Of a DNA stretch of 6,659 nt, positions 1-4,374 are shown piece after piece (position 1 is the stretch's first letter; each line of letters starts with the position of its first letter). This DNA comes from Chloroflexota bacterium (lineage in GTDB: Bacteria; Chloroflexota; Anaerolineae; B4-G1; SLSP01). A model generated the notes under the pieces. That model was given only the letters and a program-made list of their open reading frames with translations. It was not told where the DNA came from and did no database searches. The DNA lies in contig JAAZNO010000211.1 in the NCBI GenBank assembly GCA_012798275.1, positions 1 through 6,659 of the forward strand, read 5' to 3'. A program made the translations under genes and the position numbers.

Positions 1-54
1 CGACGCGACTTACACTTCCTCTCGTCAGGTCGTCTTCAGCCGAACCGGGAGGGT

Positions 55-807
55 TCAGAACCATGCCAGGTAGAGCGTGCGCAGGCTCAGCAGCATGATC
101 ACCGCACCAACCAGGACGAGCAGCACCCGCGTCGGGAGTTTGCGGCAGACGTAAGCCGCCAGCGGCGCGGCGATGATCCCCCCGCTCAGCAACCCTAAGA
201 CCGATTGCCAGTGCTGACTGAGCGCCGTCCCCAGCGTCAGGAGGAAGGTTACCGATTCAGCGAGGGTGACGAAGAACTCTGAGGCATTGACCGAGCCGAT
301 CATCTTGTGCGGCAACCGTCCGCTGGCGACCAGCGTGGTGGTGACAATGGGCCCCCAACCGCCACCACCGATCGCGTCGAGAAATCCACCTGCCAACCCC
401 AGGGGGATGAACCAGTGCGCGGGCTCGCGGTCGTGGATTTCCAGCTTTTTCCACGCCATGAGCAGAATCCGCACCCCCATGATCAGCAGGTAGAGGGATA
501 CCAGGGGCTTGATCACGTCCGAGGGGAGAGTGGTCAGCACGTAGGCGCCCAATACGCCACCCAGCACGCCGGGAACGATGAGCCGTTTGAACACCTTGGC
601 GTCCACATTGCCCAATCGGAAGTGTGAAAGCCCTGAAATGCCGGTGGTGAACATCTCCGCGATGTGAACGCTGGCGCTTGCCATGGCTGGCGGCACCCCC
701 ATGCTCAACAGGAAGGTGTTGGAACTGACCCCGTAGGCCATTCCCAGTGCTCCATCTATCATCTGCGCGACGAAACCGACCAACGCATACAAGAGGATTG
801 TCTCCAT
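55..807 (-). CDS. TauE/SafE (TSUP) family membrane permease, probable sulfite/organosulfonate-type anion exporter
   Basis: The 250-residue product is almost entirely hydrophobic, with about eight predicted membrane helices, the usual size for COG0730/TauE-SafE proteins. It shows the two-fold internal repeat of the family. The first half has a glycine-rich loop, MIDGALGMAYG (about residues 16-26), followed by SVHIAEMFTTGISGL (46-60). The second half has FLDAIGGGGWGP (142-153) followed by GSVNASEFFVTLAESVTFLL (171-190). Family members move small anions such as sulfite, sulfoacetate or related sulfur compounds across the cytoplasmic membrane; the substrate here cannot be read from sequence. I chose the ATG at 805-807 because AAGGAG lies 8 nt upstream and helix 1 begins at once. 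An upstream in-frame ATG (to 912) would add a 35-residue polar leader without a good ribosome binding site. No sulfur-metabolism gene lies beside it in the window. It is divergent from the FIST gene and appears to stand alone. Confidence 0.9.
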   Translation of the reverse strand: METILLYALVGFVAQMIDGALGMAYGVSSNTFLLSMGVPPAMASASVHIAEMFTTGISGLSHFRLGNVDAKVFKRLIVPGVLGGVLGAYVLTTLPSDVIKPLVSLYLLIMGVRILLMAWKKLEIHDREPAHWFIPLGLAGGFLDAIGGGGWGPIVTTTLVASGRLPHKMIGSVNASEFFVTLAESVTFLLTLGTALSQHWQSVLGLLSGGIIAAPLAAYVCRKLPTRVLLVLVGAVIMLLSLRTLYLAWF

Positions 808-815
808 GCTGAACT

Positions 816-821
816 CTCCTT
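816..821 (-). promoter_or_regulatory. Ribosome binding site deciding the permease start
   Basis: On the minus strand this reads AAGGAG, 8 nt before the ATG at 805-807. It supports the 250-residue form over the longer in-frame alternative. Confidence 0.8.
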
Positions 822-954
822 GATTTTGAGTCTCCCTGCCCTGTTTCGAGAGAACCTCTGGCGATCGGAATATTCGCTGCCGCATGAAGGGGGCTGGCAA
901 TTGAGCAAACAATGGGTGGAAAATGCGGCCCGGCTGCTGCCTCGCCCTGAAAAT

Positions 955-984
955 ATTATAACCCGAATTGGCGCGTTGGGCGAA
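955..984 (-). promoter_or_regulatory. Candidate sigma70-like promoter for the TauE/SafE gene
   Basis: A perfect TATAAT lies at 955-960 on the minus strand. The best -35 partner is a weak TTCGCC (979-984, three of six consensus bases) at 18-bp spacing. A start near 948 would give a leader of about 140 nt before the ATG. I looked in that leader for a riboswitch-like fold and recognised none. The -10 box is strong and the -35 is poor, so the call is moderate. Confidence 0.4.
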
Positions 985-1034
985 GCTTCAGCATGAAGGG
1001 GACGCAATCGCCGTCATCTCTCCGCTGCGGCCTG

Positions 1035-1082
1035 GTTCACGGCTGAACATGGAAAAACATGGACGGGAGAAATCTGTCCGTG
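1035..1082. repeat. Cluster of short direct and inverted repeats, possible operator
   Basis: Three small elements overlap here. GTTCA (1035-1039) and TGAAC (1044-1048) form an inverted repeat with a 4-nt spacer. AACATGGA occurs twice, at 1046-1053 and 1056-1063, in phase at exactly 10 bp. CATGGAC (1058-1064) faces GTCCGTG (1076-1082) with one mismatch across 11 nt. The cluster lies about 70-120 bp upstream of the FIST promoter -35. A 10-bp period places both direct copies on one face of the helix, as for paired protein-binding sites. Function is inference, and short repeats of this size can occur by chance. Confidence 0.3.
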
Positions 1083-1154
1083 AATGCTGGCCACGGCGCG
1101 GGTCAGGGGAAAAAGTGACTTGCTGCGGCGCCCTTGCTGGACCGCCGGGCCGAC

Positions 1155-1183
1155 TTGCCTTTTGGCGTGAATGCGCATAGAAT
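1155..1183 (+). promoter_or_regulatory. Sigma70-like promoter of the FIST gene
   Basis: TTGCCT (1155-1160) and TAGAAT (1178-1183) are separated by exactly 17 bp, matching 4/6 and 5/6 of the housekeeping consensus. Transcription would start near 1190, about 60 nt before the FIST start codon. It is the best-spaced promoter pair I found on this strand in the intergenic region. Confidence 0.55.
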
Positions 1184-1240
1184 GAAGCTATGTGAGGCGC
1201 TCATCAGGCGGATGGACGCGGGTGGCCGGGTTTATGATGA

Positions 1241-1247
1241 AAGGAGG
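1241..1247 (+). promoter_or_regulatory. Ribosome binding site of the FIST gene
   Basis: AAGGAGG ends 5 nt before the ATG at 1253 and 8 nt before a second ATG at 1256. Either codon could initiate; the product differs by one methionine. Confidence 0.8.
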
Positions 1248-1252
1248 CTGAA

Positions 1253-2374
1253 ATGATGGTGGATCTGGATCGCACAGGCACTCTCGACGGATTGCAAGCA
1301 GCGCTGGGGCGTGTGTTACAGCATCCCGAGGTGCGCGGGCTGCAGATTTTGGCTTCGATCAACAATCCCTGGTCGGCGGCTGAACTGGAAACGGCGCTCA
1401 AGCAGCTGCCCGTGCCGGCCTTTGGCGGCCTGTTCCCAGGCGTGATCTTCGAGGGACAGGCGTATGACGTGGGGACAGTCGTGGTGGGCCTGCCGACCGA
1501 ACCGCTCGTGCGGGTGATCGGCGGCCTGGAGGATACCGGCACGGACTTCAAGGCGGCACTGGCCTCAGCCCTGCCCGAGGGCTGTCCGGGGCGCACGGCC
1601 TTCGTCTATGTGGATTGCACTGCGAGCGCCGTGGAAAACTTCCTCGCCGCGTTGTTCGAACACTGTGGCCCGGAGTACACCTACATCGGCGGAGGCGCAG
1701 GCGCGCTGGATTTTGTCCCCCGGCCCTGTGTCTTCACTCATGAGGGACTCTTTCAGGGGCGCGGGGTGTTGGCGGTGACCGACATGACCTGCAGCGTCGG
1801 CGTGTCGCACGGCTGGCGTTCGCTGGCAGGACCTTTCCTCATCACCGAAGCCAGCGGTCACCTCGTCAAAACCCTGAACTGGCGTCCCGCGTTCGAGGTG
1901 TACCGCGAAGTGGTCGAGGCGCATTCCGAAAAATCTTTCGACGAGATGCCCTTCTACGATCTCTCGAAATTCTACCCCTTTGTGCTCGGTCGTGTGGGCA
2001 CGGAAGGGGTGGTGCGCGATCCGGTGAATAACACTCCCGACGGCTCCTTGCTGTGTGTGGGCGATATGCCGGTCAATTCTCTGGTGGACATCGTGACCGG
2101 CACGCCGTACTCGATGATTCGCGCGGCGACCAGGGCGGCCACGACTGCCATGGAGGGCTTTGAGGGTGAGCGCGCTGACGGGATAACGCTGCTGATGGAA
2201 TGCATCTCGCGTTCGCTGTGCCTGGCGGAGAGCCTGCCCCGCGAACTCGAGGCGGTGCGCGTTCCGGGACTGCCGCAGGTGGGCGTTCTCACCATCGGCG
2301 AGATTGCCAGCCGGGACAAGAACTACCTGGAATTCTTCAACAAGACCACCGTGGTGGGGATTTTGGCTCCGTAG
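1253..2374 (+). CDS. Stand-alone FIST domain protein (FIST_N + FIST_C), putative small-ligand sensor
   Basis: The 373-residue product covers both halves of the FIST module and nothing else. The N-terminal half (about 25-215) carries the glycine-rich strand-loop YIGGGAGALDF (144-154), then VGVSHGWRSLAGPFLITEAS (182-201) and the region around LNWRPAFEVY (208-217). The C-terminal half (about 220-370) carries YPFVLGR (241-247), LLMECISRSL (313-322) and the terminal block IGEIASRDKNYLEFFNKTTV (348-367), the characteristic 'GE...LEFFNKT' ending of FIST_C. FIST modules are proposed to bind small ligands such as amino acids, and often sit in or next to histidine kinases, chemoreceptors or cyclic-di-GMP enzymes. 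Here there is no output domain, no signal peptide and no membrane segment, so it should be cytoplasmic and act through an unseen partner. It has its own promoter and a strong terminator, so it is probably monocistronic. The domain call is firm; ligand and partner are unknown. Confidence 0.9.
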   Translation: MMVDLDRTGTLDGLQAALGRVLQHPEVRGLQILASINNPWSAAELETALKQLPVPAFGGLFPGVIFEGQAYDVGTVVVGLPTEPLVRVIGGLEDTGTDFKAALASALPEGCPGRTAFVYVDCTASAVENFLAALFEHCGPEYTYIGGGAGALDFVPRPCVFTHEGLFQGRGVLAVTDMTCSVGVSHGWRSLAGPFLITEASGHLVKTLNWRPAFEVYREVVEAHSEKSFDEMPFYDLSKFYPFVLGRVGTEGVVRDPVNNTPDGSLLCVGDMPVNSLVDIVTGTPYSMIRAATRAATTAMEGFEGERADGITLLMECISRSLCLAESLPRELEAVRVPGLPQVGVLTIGEIASRDKNYLEFFNKTTVVGILAP

Positions 2375-2400
2375 TCGTCGCGGCAGCGCTGTGGGAAATG

Positions 2401-2437
2401 ACTCAGGCCAGGGGAATCTTCCTGGCCTGAGTTTTTT
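2401..2437 (+). terminator. Strong intrinsic terminator after the FIST gene
   Basis: A perfect 12-bp stem (ACTCAGGCCAGG at 2401-2412 pairing with CCTGGCCTGAGT at 2421-2432) encloses the 8-nt loop GGAATCTT. The distal arm runs into six T residues (2432-2437). It lies 26 nt after the FIST stop codon. Read from the other strand the stem is followed only by CATTTCCC, so it would be a poorer terminator for the convergent hydrolase gene. Confidence 0.93.
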
Positions 2438-2520
2438 GGCATGAGGCGACAGCGTGTAGTGGCGGGCCTTGCGCCCTCGACGGTTAGAATTTATCTTGGG
2501 GTGGACGTCCCGGTGTTCTT
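2438..2520. other. Short convergent intergenic gap
   Basis: About 80 bp between the FIST terminator and the hydrolase stop codon. I see no gene, and no separate terminator with a T-tract for the minus-strand gene. Confidence 0.6.
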
Positions 2521-3900
2521 TCAGCGCCTGGCGGCGCGCCACCACCTGTACAGCGGTACGGCGATCAGCCCCGCCGCGACGATGAGCAGCCCCACCAGCA
2601 GCGGCGACACGCGGCGGGATGCCGCTTCCCCCTCAACGATGTGGCGTTGCGGGACGCTGGCTGCCGTGGGTTCCGTTGGCGCGCCCTGCGGCGCGCCAAC
2701 GGAACCTGGCCTGTCGGTCGGCTCCGGCGTGAGCGTCGTCAGCCCCGTCGGGCGCGGCGTGGGCGTGGGCAGACGGATGGGGGTCGCGGTCGGCGGCAGG
2801 GTCGCCGTGGGGGTGAGGGTGGCAGTCGGCTCTGGCTCCGGTGTCTCCGTGGGCGTTGGCTCCGGCGTGGCAGTGGATTCGGGCTCCGGTGTGACGGTGG
2901 GCGGCTCGACCGTGGGGGTGGGCGGGGCTGGTTGCAGCTGGCGATATGGCTGCGCCAGCTCGCGGGTCAGGTGCAGGTACGTGTCGCCGTAGTTCTGCGA
3001 GGCCTCGATGGCAGTCCCCTCCAGCCATTCGTTGAAGCTGGTGATGACGACCCAATCGGCCTGACTCTCGATCGCGCCGTTCCAGGTGGCGCGATAATAC
3101 GCGCCGTCGGCGCGCTCTCGCACGAAAGCGTCCGTGCGCCCGGTCGCCAGATCGTTGTATCCCGGCATCACCGTCGCGACCCAGTAGCGGCGGGCGCCAA
3201 GATTTTCCGCCCACTGCCGCACTTCATTGCCCCATCGCACCAGGACAGAGGCCGGGTCGTCGGACCAGGCGACGCTGTAGAGGTACAGCCCATCGAAGAC
3301 TTGCAGCGCTTCTGGATAGATGCCTTCGGCGATCCACAGCATGTCGTGATGAGGATCAATCTGATCTCGCAGGCTTTGCCAGGTCTCGATGGAATAGAGG
3401 TTCTGACGCCAGAAGAAGACGACGGGCTTGCCCTCGATGCGCAAGAAAGCCGCGTGCGGCGCGTGTTGGTCTCGCACGACCAGCAGCGCGTGGGTGAGAT
3501 CGTTGACATCGTGGATGAAAGGGCCGGCGAGATCCACCGTGAGGCTTGCTTTTAGCCCATGGACGGCGGCTTTTTCCAGCAGCACCCGGAAATTGGTCTC
3601 GGTCTGATTGTTCTCGACCTGCGGCCCGTACCAGTCGAGGACGAGCGCGTCAATGCCGGCGTCTTTGGCCATCAGAACGTGGGCTTCGATGGCGATAGGA
3701 TCCGTGGAGAGGTAGGGCGCACGCGGCTGATCCGGCAACGGCAGCGCCCAGGTATTGGCGTCGAACCAGGCGTAGTAGAAGGCCAGGACGGGGCGTTCCG
3801 ACTGTGCCTCCACTGCCGGGGCGGCCCGCAGCGGGAGGAATGGCGTGAGCAACAGCGCGATGCTGAGCGCTAGCCTTAGGGTTGTTTTGTGGGCGCGCAT
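2521..3900 (-). CDS. Secreted, membrane-anchored GH99-like glycoside hydrolase with Thr/Pro linker
   Basis: The 459-residue product starts with a Sec-type signal peptide (basic MRAHK, hydrophobic core about 8-24, cleavage probably near the Ala-rich 26-32). A GH99-like barrel follows (about 36-318): RPVLAFYYAWFDANTW (36-51), DAGIDALVLDWYGP (80-93), EGKPVVFFWRQNLYS (156-170) and TSFNEWLEGTAIEASQNYGDTYL (split as TSFNEWLEGT 287-296, then AIEASQNYGD 297-306). In GH99 endo-alpha-1,2-mannosidases and mannanases the catalytic pair is the two glutamates of NEWxEG; both are present (E291, E294). A low-complexity Thr/Pro/Glu linker spans about 324-415, and one membrane helix at about 433-450 precedes a basic tail, so the enzyme probably faces outward on a stalk. 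AAAGGAG precedes the ATG with only a 3-nt gap. The exact substrate is uncertain; mannan- or glycan-processing is the family expectation, and a WbsX-type relative is possible. No neighbouring gene is carbohydrate-related. Confidence 0.85.
   Translation of the reverse strand: MRAHKTTLRLALSIALLLTPFLPLRAAPAVEAQSERPVLAFYYAWFDANTWALPLPDQPRAPYLSTDPIAIEAHVLMAKDAGIDALVLDWYGPQVENNQTETNFRVLLEKAAVHGLKASLTVDLAGPFIHDVNDLTHALLVVRDQHAPHAAFLRIEGKPVVFFWRQNLYSIETWQSLRDQIDPHHDMLWIAEGIYPEALQVFDGLYLYSVAWSDDPASVLVRWGNEVRQWAENLGARRYWVATVMPGYNDLATGRTDAFVRERADGAYYRATWNGAIESQADWVVITSFNEWLEGTAIEASQNYGDTYLHLTRELAQPYRQLQPAPPTPTVEPPTVTPEPESTATPEPTPTETPEPEPTATLTPTATLPPTATPIRLPTPTPRPTGLTTLTPEPTDRPGSVGAPQGAPTEPTAASVPQRHIVEGEAASRRVSPLLVGLLIVAAGLIAVPLYRWWRAARR
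2669..2706. repeat. Perfect 17-bp inverted repeat inside the hydrolase linker
   Basis: GGTTCCGTTGGCGCGCC (2669-2685) and its exact reverse complement (2690-2706) flank the 4-nt loop CTGC. The element is in frame and encodes roughly residues 399-411 (GSVGAPQGAPTEP), which breaks the Thr/Pro pattern of the surrounding linker. GGCGCGCC occurs in both arms. It would form a very stable RNA or DNA hairpin within the gene. The T-tract needed for termination is absent. Confidence 0.9.
2740..2935 (-). repeat. Low-complexity Thr/Pro/Glu linker-coding DNA
   Basis: The minus strand encodes a run of PT, TP, PEP and TATP units at about residues 324-385 of the hydrolase. At DNA level the plus strand shows recurring GTGGG, GGCTCCGG and GGCGTGG words without one fixed unit length. 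Such stretches are prone to length change by slippage. Confidence 0.7.
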
Positions 3901-3903
3901 GAT

Positions 3904-3910
3904 CTCCTTT
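3904..3910 (-). promoter_or_regulatory. Ribosome binding site of the hydrolase, short spacing
   Basis: The minus strand reads AAAGGAG followed by ATC and the ATG. The 3-nt gap is shorter than the 5-9 nt typical of the other genes here. No better in-frame start exists, because the signal peptide starts at this codon. Confidence 0.6.
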
Positions 3911-3921
3911 GAAAATGGCCC

Positions 3922-3947
3922 TGAATGAACACGAATTTCACGAATCA
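3922..3947. repeat. Short CACGAAT-type tandem repeat, left arm of an imperfect inverted repeat
   Basis: CACGAATTT (3930-3938) is followed directly by CACGAATCA (3939-3947), with a partial unit TGAATGAA before it. ATGAACACGAATTTC (3925-3939) matches 13 of 15 bases of the reverse complement of 4125-4139. Words of this type occur as dispersed intergenic repeats in environmental genomes; that statement is from general memory and was not searched. Confidence 0.45.
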
Positions 3948-4045
3948 GAAATTGAAATTCCTGGCCCCCCAGGGCTGATACGTCCCCAAACAGTGCGCTT
4001 CAGCGTGGTGGGCTCGTGTCGAACCGGTGAGCCGTCGCCGTCGCT

Positions 4046-4080
4046 GCTCACGACTCACAGCTTACAACTCACGACGTACA
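4046..4080. repeat. Degenerate heptanucleotide tandem repeat
   Basis: Five consecutive 7-mers read GCTCACG, ACTCACA, GCTTACA, ACTCACG and ACGTACA; the first four fit the pattern RCTYACR. The match over 28 bp is too regular to be ordinary background. The array is short and non-coding. Confidence 0.55.
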
Positions 4081-4124
4081 TTCTTTTGCTTGGTTGATTT
4101 CAACATATGATTTTCAAAATCTAC

Positions 4125-4139
4125 GGAATTCGCGTTCAT
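4125..4139. repeat. Right arm of an imperfect inverted repeat with 3925-3939
   Basis: GGAATTCGCGTTCAT is, in reverse complement, 13/15 identical to the sequence at 3925-3939. Together the two arms bracket about 215 bp that contain the heptamer array. There is no transposase, and no target-site duplication was recognised. Confidence 0.4.
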
Positions 4140-4179
4140 CGGCGTCCAATATCTCTGCTGGTGTGCTGCGACGCTGACT

Positions 4180-4191
4180 TCAAGTATAGTG
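4180..4191 (+). promoter_or_regulatory. Upstream copy of the TCAAGTATARTG promoter element
   Basis: TCAAGTATAGTG matches the sequence around the protease -10 box (4247-4258) at 11 of 12 positions, 67 bp upstream. Its TATAGT (4185-4190) could be a -10 box, but at 17-bp spacing the -35 is only TGTGCT (4162-4167). It could be a second, weaker start or a duplicated binding site. Confidence 0.35.
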
Positions 4192-4228
4192 CAGGATACC
4201 GAAACAACAACACCAACGCAAATTTCTC

Positions 4229-4257
4229 TGGACAGGTGACCCTACCTCAAGTATAAT
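4229..4257 (+). promoter_or_regulatory. Near-consensus sigma70-like promoter of the protease operon
   Basis: TGGACA (4229-4234, 5/6) and a perfect TATAAT (4252-4257) are separated by exactly 17 bp. Transcription would start near 4264, leaving a leader of about 110 nt before the start codon. It is the strongest promoter in the window and implies constitutive, housekeeping-level expression unless a regulator acts on it. Confidence 0.75.
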
Positions 4258-4310
4258 GGGGGCTGCTGAACACGCGTGGCGTGGAATATACCGTGTCATC
4301 AACGCGGACG

Positions 4311-4347
4311 GTGAGCAGCCTCGGACGTCTGACTGATTGCTGCTCAC
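4311..4347 (+). other. Stem-loop in the protease mRNA leader
   Basis: GTGAGCAGC (4311-4319) is perfectly complementary to GCTGCTCAC (4339-4347). The 19-nt loop contains a near-palindrome, TCGGACGTCTGA (4321-4332), mismatched at one symmetric pair. There is no T-tract. The hairpin ends 15 nt before the ribosome binding site, so it does not bury it. A role in mRNA stability or as a protein site is possible but unproven. Confidence 0.45.
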
Positions 4348-4362
4348 TGATCTCAAGAATTG

Positions 4363-4368
4363 AAGGAG
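4363..4368 (+). promoter_or_regulatory. Ribosome binding site deciding the protease start
   Basis: AAGGAG lies 6 nt before the ATG at 4375. It excludes the in-frame TTG at 4360, which would lie upstream of and overlap this site. Confidence 0.85.
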
Positions 4369-4374
4369 TTTCTA

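Larger units (their letters stand above)
808..1252. other. Divergent intergenic region between permease and FIST genes
   Basis: About 445 bp without a supportable gene. It holds the candidate promoters of both flanking genes, an 8-bp palindrome GAATATTC (868-875), an 8-bp direct repeat AACATGGA (1046-1053 and 1056-1063) and two short inverted repeats (1035-1048 and 1058-1082). Open frames crossing it have no ribosome binding site and give compositionally implausible proteins. Confidence 0.6.
3901..4374. other. Divergent intergenic region between hydrolase and protease genes
   Basis: About 470 bp with no supportable gene; a 62-codon frame at 3909-4097 has no ribosome binding site and spans repeats. 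Contents in order: CACGAAT-type repeat (3922-3947), small GC hairpin CCTGG-CCCC-CCAGG (3960-3973), degenerate 7-bp tandem repeat (4046-4080), an inverted copy of the first repeat (4125-4139), two TCAAGTATARTG elements (4180-4191 and 4247-4258), the protease promoter and a leader hairpin. I found no convincing promoter facing the hydrolase. Confidence 0.65.

Noticed and set aside
42..56. Small inverted repeat GAACC-GGGAG-GGTTC at the end of the permease gene, considered as a terminator
   Set aside because: The stem is only 5 bp, it overlaps the stop codon and no T-tract follows on the minus strand.
968..1180. A 70-codon plus-strand frame in the permease-FIST intergenic region
   Set aside because: No ribosome binding site, its composition is implausible, and it overlaps the FIST promoter.
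1565..2545. A 326-codon minus-strand frame opposite the FIST gene
   Set aside because: Its translation is His/Arg-rich and featureless, and it would read through the FIST terminator. The plus frame has full FIST domains.
2669..2706. The hydrolase hairpin considered as an intrinsic terminator
   Set aside because: There is no T-tract on either side and it lies within an intact reading frame that continues to a sensible membrane anchor.
2641..3555. A 304-codon plus-strand frame opposite the hydrolase gene
   Set aside because: It is Arg/Gly-rich with no family resemblance and no ribosome binding site. The minus-strand frame has a signal peptide, a GH99-like core and a membrane anchor, so this is a GC-rich shadow.
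3975..4003. TATCAG with a CTGAAG -35 at 17 bp on the minus strand, considered as the hydrolase promoter
   Set aside because: Only 4/6 and 3/6 matches, which is expected by chance in a region this long. I prefer to report no promoter.
3909..4097. A 62-codon plus-strand frame starting near the hydrolase start
   Set aside because: It spans the CACGAAT and heptamer repeats, lacks a ribosome binding site and has no recognisable motif.
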